Assembly: GCF_000006565.2 (NCBI RefSeq)
Contig: NC_031470.1
Span: forward strand, 1,490,954 to 1,554,953
Reading direction: 5' to 3'
Source: Toxoplasma gondii ME49
Taxonomy: Eukaryota > Apicomplexa > Conoidasida > Eucoccidiorida > Sarcocystidae
Length of the DNA: 64,000 nt
Part shown: positions 37,789 through 48,268 of the stretch, piece after piece
How the letters are laid out: every line of letters begins with the position of its first letter
Numbering within the stretch: the first letter of the stretch is position 1
Position numbers and translations under genes: made by a program
The notes under the pieces: model-generated
Database searches by the model: none
Told to the model about the DNA's origin: nothing
Seen by the model: the letters and a program-made list of their open reading frames with translations, nothing else

Positions 37789-39354
37789 TGTGCCGAAAGG
37801 TCTCCATTGCAGAGAAATATGCCAAATGGAAACGAGATCGGAGACGAAGCAAAGGAAAAGAGGAAACCCACGAGCAGAAGCAAGTGGAGATACAAGAGGG
37901 GAAGATCGAGATAAGCTAGAGGAAACGATTCAGGAGAAGATGATCGACGAGGAGAAGAGAAATGAGAAGGCAATTAGAGCGGAGAAGAGGACAGAGAGAC
38001 CGGAAGGAGTCAGCGGGGTGTGAAAACAAGAGGAGCAATACCATGAGGAAGCGAAGAAAGAAGACGCAAGGGGAAGAAGCAGACAAGAGGAAGGAGGCAG
38101 AGTGGACGAGAGACGAGCAGAAAGAATGAAGACAAGGAAAAACCGATACGGGGCTCACACAAAAATGTCCTCTCTGTTTGTTAGCAAACACAGCACACAC
38201 ATAGCCGCAAGGAACCGAGGAACTGGTAGGCACCGCGAGATCGATTCAGGAAAGAGACATGGCCGCAGATAGAGGGACAACGAAGGAGACAGCGAGAAGA
38301 AAACAGAGACAAGCAGAGATGGGAGAGGAGAGAGAGGCAGACCGAAAAGGAGACAAAGAAAGAGAGAGAAGCGAGAGAGCGGCAGCAAGGGAGACAGAGA
38401 GATAGATTAGACGGAGGCAGGATTCGAGTCGCCTCAACAGATGTGCAGATCGACAGTCTTGGCAGACTGGAAGAAAAGATGATTTACTCGACAGAAGGAA
38501 GATCAGTAGAAATGGAAAAGAAACAAATTCACGAGGAAGGAGAGGAAAAAGAGGAGACAGAGGGGCGGGAGGGGATGAGGGGAAACAAACGCCCTTAAAG
38601 AGGTAGGAAAATGACGAGACCCAACCTCCGAGGAAGTTCGAAAAGCAAGACACTCACGCTGCATGCAGTTTGAGGCGTCGGCAGATGCCGCGGCCATCCG
38701 GTAGCGAAAGAGGAGAGAGGCAATGTAGAAGAAACAAGAAACAAGCTGCAAATTTTTTACCTTCGCTTTGAAATAAAACAGACATCTGTTTTCTCTCTTC
38801 TCGCTCTCTCTCCTACAGAGGAGGTTCTGTTCTTCGACTTTTGATTCCGCTCCTTCCGTGCTGCTTTCGTCTGGACGTAAAGTTCTTTTCTCCTTGCATC
38901 TGCAGTTCGTCAACGCGCGAGAGTGTCGTCCCTTTTTCTCTCTGCATTTCTTTCTTCCCCCCCTCTAGTCTCGCCCTGTGTTTTTCGCCTGTATGTCTTC
39001 CGTTTCTTCTCTGGCTCTGTGGAGCTCGATGTTCTTCCAACGAATAGCCGCATGCAGCTCTTGTGGAACGGAGGTTCAGTCTTCCCTGTCGTTTGAGGAG
39101 GTTGTCGGGCGTTTTCTGGGGACCCAAGCGCTTTGTCTCCTCGCGTTCCCGAACTTCTGAGCACATTCGCAGGCGTTCTGTTTTCCGCGGTATTCGGCCC
39201 TCGGTGTACAGACACCCGGGAATTTCCTCGACTCCTCGCGTCTGCGGAAGAGGCCGGAGAGAGGGAGACGAGGACGGGAGGACAAAGGAGACATCCACGG
39301 CGAGGATCACAAGAGAAAAACTCCTCAGACTCTTTCTTACGTTTCATCGCGAAA
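37789..39354. promoter_or_regulatory. divergent intergenic region, probable bidirectional promoter
   Basis: Separates the start codons of the glycyl-tRNA synthetase (minus) and CSTF2 (plus). Composition flips across it: the plus strand is strongly purine-rich up to about 38.6 kb and pyrimidine-rich from about 38.8 kb, as expected for two divergent 5' leaders. A TGCATGCA palindrome lies at 38660-38667, the core of a motif bound by apicomplexan AP2 factors. No gene is supported inside. An in-frame Met at 39133 could extend CSTF2 upstream. Confidence 0.5.
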
Positions 39355-41496
39355 ATGCGAGAGGGAAGGACTTCACGGAGCCTAGAAGGTTCCTACGACG
39401 AGCGGCCTCTAGATCGACCTCGACAGAAAAAAGTTTTCAGTAAGATGCGAGCTTAGCATTTTCCTTGTCCGTGGCAGACCCACCATTTCCTTCCCAGTCG
39501 ATTCCTCCAACAAGGATGAAATGACAGCAGACGCCTCTTTCGTCTCTCCATTTCCATTACAGAACGGTTTTTGCCGATTTCCTCACCTGCCCTCCTTGTG
39601 CACGGTTCGTCGCCGTTTCCTGATTTTTTCGTCCCATCCTTCTCCTTAACTTCGTTCACGATGAGTCTCTGGAAATCTGTCCATTCTACGGAACTTCTGT
39701 AGCGGTCCGGGATTCTCTCCTTTTCTCTCAGCGCGTTTTCCTCGCGACGTCTTCTTCCATCTTTCGCTCTCTCTGGCTTTTTTCGCCGTCTCTCTCCCTC
39801 TCTGTCTCTTTGTGCGTCTGTCAGTCTTTAGCTGTTCCTTCCGCTGTCTCGCTGGCTGCACCCCTGCCTCCTTTCGATTATTTTTTCTCCTTGCATGCAG
39901 TTGGGAACCTACCGGTTGACGTCACAGACGCAGATCTCCGCCCCGTGCTCGAGAAGGCCGGTCCGGTTCGGTCTCTCCAGTGAGTCTCCTCCTTGTCTTG
40001 ACTTCTTGTCCGGCCCAATGTCAAGCTCTTGTTTCTTCTCCCTATCTGTCGACGCGTTTTTATTCTGTGTTTCGTCTCTTCCAACGTCTGTTTGCTTCTC
40101 TCCGTCCTCAACTTCCACGTTTGCTTGTCTTTTCTCTCCACTTTCCTCGCTCTCTCGTTCCCCGGTCGGCGGGCGCCTCGGGTGTCTCCTTTCGCTTCGT
40201 CATCGTGTGCATACCCTCTCTCTTTACTTTCATTCGTTTGCTGCATTTGCCTCTCCTCGTGGAGTTTTCGTGTCTCCGACATGGTGTCTGTATCTCCTGA
40301 ATTTTCACCTTCTATTCAGGATTCGAAGTTCGAGAGCAACGGGCGGCGGGAGACCCAGAAGTCTCTTCGCTCATGTGGAGTTCGAGAGCGAACAGGCTTG
40401 CGAGGCTCTTTTCTCCGTTCTCGATTATCGCGTTTTCAAAGGTGACCTTCCCCACCATGGATTTCCTAGCTGTGCCTGGAACCTCCTCAGGTCAAAAGCA
40501 GCATCCGTCGGCCTTTCGACGCGCGCTAGGCAGACATGTCGTCCGTCCCCATGTTCCCCTCCGTAGATGCAGACAGGCTCCATGCTGTCTTTCATGTTTC
40601 GCAGAGATACATGTACATACACAATCTCAGGAGTGCATGTTTGCATGGACATACCTTCTGTCCGTTTCCTCTCCTGTGTAGGTGTATCCGTGGGAAACAC
40701 GCACAGCTTTTATGCATCGTTCTCGAGCGATCTTATGTTTCGACTGCCAGATCCTGACAGTCTTCGTGGAGGCGTTTCCGCATGCAGGCTCAAGTTCCCC
40801 TTGTTTCTCAGACCACAGCGTCTCTGGCGGACCTCAATCCCTCCAACGCTGAGCCATGTTTCCATTCTCAATCCTCTTTACCTCTCTTTCCCCGCCTCCC
40901 CATATATATATATATATATATATAAGTATAGACCCATACATCTCTCTCTCCTCATATATGCATATATATATGTATGTATATATATATATATATATATGAT
41001 AGAGATTCACGTTTATACATATCACCGTAGGTGTGTGGGCCTGTAGACTCCCCTGGTGCATGGAATGTTTCTGCAGCAGATTCCGGTTTTTTTTCTTTAT
41101 AGGCCGAACGCTGCGGGTGGAGTGGTGCGACGACAAGCAGCGGCAGAAGCAGAGAGGGGAAGCTGCTGGGAAACGAGGACGCAGCGCAGCTTTTCCTTCT
41201 GCCTCGGTGGAGAGAGAACAGCCTCTGGAATTCGCGGACGCAACCTCAGAGCCTCAGCGACCCCCTTCCCTGGGGCGCGGGGGGCCAGGCGCGCCCTCTG
41301 CCGCCTCGGACCGACGATTTGGAGCCCAGAGCAGCCGAGGGCGCCCGAGCGGCCCCGATGAAGAAGAGACGCATGCGGCGGAGCCACACGGTTCGGACGA
41401 GGGACATTTTCGCCTCAGTGGACTAAAAGTATTTGCTCCCGATGGAACTATCACACAAGGAGCTCTAGAGGTAAATCTCGATCTCTATCTCTCTCG

Positions 41497-41527
<31 letters not shown>

Positions 41528-42379
41528 GTTGTTTACATGTTTACCTATCCTACTGAGAGCACACTCACAGCTGGAGCTCTACAGCGATGTTGCTCTCTCT
41601 CTCTGTCTATATATATATATATATATATATAGTATACATGCGCAGTTTTAAGGGAAGCTGTGTATATCTGTTTATACAGATAATGAGAAAACCAGGACCA
41701 TCGGGAGACGACGTAGTTTCACTTTTCTCGAGAGATTTACGTGCATGTTTTGACTGTGGTCAGAAGGGAGTGGTTTTCTGCAAGCCGTAGCCGATTTCCT
41801 TTGTAAATGGATTACGATTTCCTCCGGGGGCTAGTTCAGTCTGGCCGTCTCTTTCCCGGTGTCTCCCTTTGTAGAGGGGTCTCTGCTCTCGGCAGCTGAG
41901 GCTCCAGCTCCACAGTAGGTTGGAAACTGTGATTCGCTTGTACGCGGGGCGCTGTCTCCTTCGGATTCCAGGTTGCGTCAAAGCTAACGCGAGGAGACCT
42001 TAGAGCGATTCTCGAGGAAATCCAGAGTCTCAGTGCGCAGATGCCTGCCACTGCTCGCAAGGCCCTCAGCGCAAATCCGCTCCTCTGCCACGGTCTCCTC
42101 CACGCTCAACTCGCTTTGCACATGACTCCCGGTGAAGCTCTCAACTTGGAAGTAAGCCGCTGAATGCGTATACATTTATATATTTACATATGTTTGCGAA
42201 GAAGGAAGCCCTACAAATATAGATATGCATATATATATATATATATATATATCTGTTGACAAAAAGAGAGGCGCTATATACATGAAAATTTACATGTATA
42301 TGTGCATATCTATCTGTGTGTGTACCTGCATATTAGTATGGATTTATGCGGACAATTATGCAATATCTTCCTGCGAATG

Positions 42380-42430
<51 letters not shown>

Positions 42431-45400
42431 GCGAATGTCCATCAGTACGCGTATGCACATATATTTATGCATGTTTATGTGAAGTTGCCTATGCTTCTCG
42501 TGAGAGAGGCGGGAGCCCACGTGAGCGTTGAAGGAGGTTCTTTTACTTTCCTCCATGTTTCTGTCTCCTGGAAGCCTTTGCGAACGAGCACTTGCGTCTG
42601 ATTCCCGACGCGTTTCGTGTAAGATGTGTAAGTTTTCCGTCTGTCTTTTCCGTTTTGTGTTCGTTTCTTCTTTTTCTCGTCAGTGAACGCACCACCCATC
42701 TCTCCACCCTTCTCACCTGTGGACCTGTCTTTCAGCCGTTGTCCCCGGCACAGCAGGAAACAGCTCGGAAGATCCTCATCGACAGGCTGTCGCTCGAGCT
42801 TCGGCTCTGCGGGGGGAGATCCCCTGCGTCTCTCGCTTCTTCTCTGTGCCTCGACGCCTCTTTCTTGCCTCCCGAGTCCTCCTCAGAAACTGTTGCTGCT
42901 GACTTGTCTCCTGATCAAACGCCCCTTCAAGAATCCGGCTACAGTGGTGGCGGCCAGCTCCAGCGCGTGTGTGGGGCGTCTCCTTCTAGTGGCGTCGCGC
43001 CTGTCTCCGAAGACAGCAGGCCCACACAGGCCCCGTCGCGCTCTGCGCCCGCGCGTGGGCCCCAGGCGCCTCCTGTCTCGGCTGGATCCTCGGGAGGTCT
43101 GTCATCCTCCTTGGCCTGCACGGAGTCAGCTGTCTCCAGCCGAGCTGATCCCTCTGTCCCCTCTCCGGCCGTCTCTGTTGTCCCCTCTCTGGCTGTCCCC
43201 TCCGTGTCCGCCCAGGGCGTCTCCTCCGTCTCCTCCGAGGATGTCTCCTCCGTCTCCTCCCAGGAAGTCTCCTCTGTCTCCTCGCCAGTTGCTTCTGCTG
43301 TCTCCGGAGCTTCGTTTCGGGCTCCCCCGGGGTCGCCTGACAGGGGGATCGGGCCTAAACGGGCAGACGCCGGGGCGGCTCCTGACGCGCTTCCGACACA
43401 GCCGCAGGAGGCTCAGTTGCGCCAGCCGTTGGCCGAAGGCTTTCCTGCTGTTTCTGTGTCTCCTGGCGAGCCGTCGCCCATTCGGCGGCCCCCTACCACA
43501 GAGGCGAGCGGCGCGGGTGAAGGCGACAAGACCCCCCAAGAGAGTGGTGGAGACACGAAAGGAGACACCGAGCAAGGCGTGACAAGACCCAGTGTGTCTC
43601 CACACAATGTAGAGGCCAAGGCCAGCGAAGAGAAGCGCGAGACTAGTCAAGGCAGTGGACGAGCTCCCCCCCCATCGACAGGTGCGAGTCTGCTCACCTC
43701 TGGTTCAAGTCCCACTGTGGCTTCGCCCCGTTGGCCCTCTACAAAGAGTGGAGACACCCCGCCTATCGCGTCCACACCTCTTGGGGGGGCCGCCTCTGTT
43801 TGCTCCAGCGCTCCGCCGCTCCTCCCCACTCCGCAGCTTCCGCCTGCCTTTCCTTTGGCTCGGAATGGGCGAGAAGCAGCGTTTGAGTCCTCGAGACTCC
43901 TGTCTGGCTTTCCCTCCGTCCCGGCCCCTGCCAGAGGCGTGTGTCTCTCCGTTGGAGCCACAAGTCGCGTTCCAGCGCCGGCACCCTTCGCCGGCGCCGG
44001 CGAGCTGCCGGGGAAGGCTCTTTCCACGCAGACGGTTCCGGAACTCGAGGATCGCAGCAAGCCGCTGCTCGCAAATCCTCCTGGATTTCCCCTGAGGCCT
44101 CCTCGCCCTGCAGGTGCTTCCCAGCCCCCCGGAGCCTTCCCGACACGAGCGCCGCCTCCCGCGCGTGCAGGCGCCGCGGCGTTTCATAACTTCTCTCCTG
44201 TGACTCCCGGAAGAGAGTCGTCGACTCCGCCGACTTCGACTCGGCCTGATTTCGCGAGTGCTGAGGAAGCGTCAAGGGGGCTAAGCCAGAACTATGTGGA
44301 GAGAGCAAATGTCGACGGAGGCGGTGTGGCCGGCGGGGCGGCTCGAGGTCCTCACCACACACCAGAGGGAACTGTCAAACTTCCAGGCGACCTTTGGGCG
44401 TCTCCAGTGTCTCCCGGTTCTTCGTTTGGAGCCGCGAGACCTCAAGCGTCCCAGCAGCCGCTCGCGAGTACGGTCAGAGGCACTTCTTTGCCAGCAGGGG
44501 GGGGTATGTCCGTTGCTTCTCCGCAGGACGACGCCGGTTGTTCGCAGCACCTCAAGAGAAGAAGAACAGAGGCGCCTGCAGGTCCTCAGACACAGACGAC
44601 CGGCATCAAGGAAGCCCCGCTGACTTCTCGCAGCGGAGCGCTCTTTGGAGTTGCTTCCTCTGTGCTTGCTTCACCGGCTACGCGTGGAACTTCAGGTCCG
44701 GTCGGCGCCGCGGGGCCAAGTGCGCATCTCGGCGCGGGGGCTTCTCCTCAGGTCCCTCAAAAGTCGCGAAGACTCTCAGGAACGTCTTCGGATTCTCTCC
44801 CTTCTTTCTCAAGCTCTCTCGGCGCAGCGGCATGCACAGCTGTAGCTGGGGAAGCTGGAAGAAGCGCACACCCACAGGGCGCGCCGGGGGTCTCTCTCCA
44901 GCGTCAAGGCCTGCCTCCGGTCGCCGGGGGGCCTGCCGCGGGAGGTGAATCGCGTCGGCTTCAATCTGTCTCTTCGCCGCAAGTGCTACAGCAATCGGCG
45001 CCCGCGGCGGTGCCTCAACGGTCCATTTCAGCCGTAGGTGGAGACAGCGATGTGCCAAACAACCCCGTCGCGGCGGTTCTCGCTCTCGAAGCTGCTGTCG
45101 AGGAAGCCGCTCCTGCCCTCGTCGACGAGGTCATGCGAGTGCCGACAATGCTCAGAAAGTAGGCCTTTTGTTTCTGGAAATGCGTACAAGTCACCAACGT
45201 GAAAAAAGCGACGCGAAGAGTGAGTTTGTGTAGGCGGAAGCAACGCGTATGCCGTACACATCCGTTCCTTGCACGCATGTGCCAAAGCGCGTCTATATAA
45301 ATAGGTGAATATCTTTTGTTTATGCGTATGTTCTCTGTGTGGAACAAGCTCATGTTCCGTGGGGTCTTGCTGCGTCGAAGGATCTCTGTCGGTCTGTTCA

Positions 45401-46191
45401 TGCATGCGCAGAGCCGAAAGGAGACGTTCAGCCAGATGAACAAGGTTCACAGAATCGAAGGCTGGAAGGATCTTCGGTTTATTCCCTCTATAACCTGTAG
45501 CGACAGTTTGTGAATTTATAGAGTTCGTAGGCAAGCGTCCAGGCAAAGTTCTCGGGGTCGCCGTCTTGCGGGAACGCGCCCGCTGGCACCGAGTTAACCG
45601 ATGCTTTCCTTGTTGGACGTCAGCATACTTTTTTGAGCAGGACTTCAGAAGTTTTGTTCAAAGCGGTTGCGTGCAAATTCGGTCGCGGGGCGTTGTGCTA
45701 TAATTTCCGAGGACACTCAAGGCAGCAGAACCTGAGGGGCGAGGTGTCAAATCCAGCGTGAAGAACATAAACATCATAGCTACTTCATGTGTGGTGAAGG
45801 CCTCATTCATGGTGGATATCGCCTCTATACAGACGCTCCGCGACCTGAAAGGGTGTCACTTGACTCCAAACAAAACCTGCAGCCCCTAGGGTACTCAGTG
45901 AGTCGAGTCCAGAACCGTCCAGTGCCTTCGACCCCCCCCCCCCGCCCCCAGTCGACAATCCCTCTCGTGTAGACGTGACTTCTTTTTATCGTTTCATTCG
46001 GGATGTCAGGTGGATCACATCTCGCCTGATCCCTGAGGTAATTGAGGCAGGAGTGTCTGTCTTCTCTCTTTCGCAGCATCTTGACAGCGCCTGCCCTGCA
46101 GATGCTCCAGTGGGGTGAGGCGGAGCGGCGTCAGGTCCTTTCGATTCGCAAGGCTCTGAGAAAGCGAGGCTGCGTCGTGCTGGATTTGTGA
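39355..46191 (+). CDS. CSTF2: cleavage stimulation factor subunit 2 (CstF-64)
   Basis: CstF-64 binds the GU-rich element downstream of the poly(A) site during mRNA 3'-end cleavage. Seven exons, all GT-AG and in phase: 39355-39439, 39901-39979, 40320-40441, 41103-41470, 41972-42151, 42736-45158, 46077-46191; 1123 residues. The RRM is at about 26-103: RNP2 VFIGNLP is formed across the first intron, then TDADLRPVLEKAGPV, LFAHVEF as a degenerate RNP1, and GRTLRVEW. The hinge that binds CstF-77 is exon 5 (GDLRAILEEIQ, NPLLCHGLLHAQLAL), residues 219-278. The three-helix C-terminal domain spans the last intron (ALVDEVMRV, then LQWGEAERRQVLSIRKAL). Between hinge and C-terminal domain are about 770 residues rich in Ser, Pro, Ala and Gly, far longer than the linker in animal homologues (about 580 residues in total). 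Start Met chosen because it sits just before the RRM; the upstream in-frame sequence looks untranslated. Confidence 0.93.
40903..42430. repeat. series of (TA)n microsatellites in three CSTF2 introns
   Basis: Pure or near-pure TA tracts at about 40903-40926 and 40961-41000 (intron 3), 41505-41528 and 41610-41632 (intron 4), 42228-42252 and 42385-42428 (intron 5). The last is the longest, over 40 bases. The intervening coding exons contain none. Confidence 0.9.
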
Positions 46192-47334
46192 GAGAAGCGG
46201 AGATTTTTCGAGGAGCTCTCTGGGGCTCTGAAGCACTGACACCGCGCCGGCAGGGAGGCAAACAGCTCCTCCCAACTTCTCAGTATTTTCAGCATGAGAA
46301 AAGTGGACAAGAACCAAGACATATCGCAGAAGGTGTAGCATTGAATGAACGGCATTGAACTGAAGATGTTGAATTGGACGGTCGACGTTTGTCCGGAAGC
46401 AGGCCCTGCGCTGGAAGGAGGCCGCGGGAACAGCTGCAATCCTCAGAGACCGTCTCGGTTTTCCGATCGGTCTCTTTGTTGCCTCTTTGCTTTCGGTGTC
46501 CGTTCGAGGGTTGCCTGTACCTTTCAAAAAATGGTTCGCCGTCTCAGCGTGTGTCTGCCCGACGCCTTCGTTTTTTTTCGCCGTTGCTCCTTGTCTCCCC
46601 ACTCTTCCTTTTGTGCAGACATCGGCCGACACACAGTGCTTTCTTGCTCTCAGCGCTCGTTCTTGGACCCTCCAATAGGCATTTGTACAGCCGGGTATGC
46701 AGTCGACTAGGGCGTCGCCGGCTAATCGCGTAGAACCTTCTTCCCGTGCTCGGGGGCTTCTGCCGACAGCGAACGCCCCCTCGTTTCTCTGCCGCTCGTG
46801 TCTATGAGAGTTTGCTTCGGTGTCGACTTGGAAGTCGAGACAGTCTCGGGTGTGGTTCATTCTGTTTCATTTTGATGTTCTCTGATGCTTCTGAAGTGCC
46901 AAGCTGGCTGCTCTGCACACCCTCTGAGGGAAGTTGTGGTTCTTTGGTTTGTGAGATGGCAGCTTGCTTCCACCCGTAGCTGCCAGGCGAAGCGTAAATG
47001 GTTTCCGAGACGTCTGGCGCTCTCTTTCAAGCGGCGGCATCAGCTGCGTGACAACACTCGGGCGCGAGACAGGCGCTTCACCTTCTGCTTCGGCCTCTGG
47101 ACTTTTCGATTTTGCTTCGCTGTCTCTGGCAGCAGTCTCTGTTTGTTCTGCGTTGTGACTCCTGTGTGTCTCGCGAAGAGAGACACAGGCATGTGACGGC
47201 TGCAGACATCTGGAAACTGGCGCGCACTGTGTGATGTCTCCACGCCGATCACGGCTTGTTCATAGGAGCCGCCTGGGAAAAGTCTACGCAATACAAGCGT
47301 CGCACAAATATTTAACGAATATTGTGAAGTGCTG

Positions 47335-47470
47335 CTCGAGGAATATAACTGCTACTTTATTCGTATTTTCTCGAGGAATATAATTGCTACTTTATCCGTA
47401 TTTTCTCGAAGAATATAATTGCTACTTTATTCGTATTTTCTCGAATATAATTGCTACTTCATTCGTATTT
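47335..47470. repeat. 35-bp tandem repeat, four copies
   Basis: Units start at 47335, 47370, 47405 and 47440 with exact 35-base spacing; the last is a shortened 31-base copy. The unit is AT-rich (ctcgaggaatataa at its start, tattcgtatttt at its end) and repeats are over 90 percent identical by eye. It lies in intergenic DNA between two convergent genes. Confidence 0.95.
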
Positions 47471-47813
47471 GTTACAGAATAAAGATCAGTGGAGAGTGCC
47501 TTCGCTACTCCACACTTCTTCAGATCACCACACTTCACTGGTCTGAGTTGAAAAGGCAGGGTTAGGGAGGGCATCGACACTCGTCGCTTAACAAGCAGAG
47601 ACCTCACCGCAAAAAAGTGACGAAACAGAGATGGTCTACTTGATATACAGTTCGTCTTACGACTCGCCAATCTCAGAAACTCTCACCTCTAGCCTCACCA
47701 CATGTCATATTTCAAACATTTCCACCGAGTCCTCAGTGCTTACGCGAGAGACATATCCCTCGAGTTGCGTGAAAAGCTGAGAAGACGGTGCCGGCACACC
47801 AAATGGTGCAGCC

Positions 47814-47814
<1 letters not shown>

Positions 47815-47844
<30 letters not shown>

Positions 47845-47856
47845 TATATAAAATTA
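47815..47856. repeat. (TA)n microsatellite
   Basis: TA/CATA dinucleotide tract in intergenic DNA downstream of the CPSF6-like gene. Confidence 0.9.
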
Positions 47857-48268
47857 TATAAATACGTAAACATATGTATATAAGATTTATGTGTACAGCA
47901 GTCCTACATGGCAGATATTCCAAGGCGGGTGGATACATGCATTTGTAAACTTCAAAAGTTCGAGCGGGTGGTCGAATGATTTCCCTGTTGCAGACATGTG
48001 AGACTGGCCTCGCCTTTTGACATGCAGCAAGGAAGTTATTGGCTTCTCTGCCTGTTTTTCCTGCTTTCGCACATGCCTTCCACGGTTCCTAAGACCCTCC
48101 TCACAACCTCCCGCTGGTTTCTCAAGTCCCGGCGTTTTGTCTCAAGCTTCGTCCCTTGGTCGAATTTGAGCGAAACCTCTCGGCGCACAGACGCGCGGTG
48201 TGGCGTGCTGCCTCAAAGCGCTCGCTTCAACTCTGTCTCACGGGCCTTCTCCTTACGTCTTCGACATA

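Larger units (their letters stand above)
46192..48268. other. convergent intergenic region between CSTF2 and the CPSF6-like gene
   Basis: Holds the 3' untranslated regions of two tail-to-tail genes. It contains a 35-bp tandem repeat, a (TA)n tract and AT-rich sequence around 47.3-47.5 kb. Open frames at 46.0-46.9 kb on both strands overlap each other without family or splice support. No gene is supported. Confidence 0.5.

Noticed and set aside
42683..43582. 299-codon open frame overlapping CSTF2 exon 6 in another frame
   Set aside because: It is a GC-rich shadow of the Ser/Pro-rich CstF linker; it has no splice context and the CstF frame is fixed by the hinge and C-terminal domain.
46015..46860. 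281-codon minus-strand frame
   Set aside because: It is antisense to the last CSTF2 exon and its downstream DNA; composition is mixed and no motif is visible.
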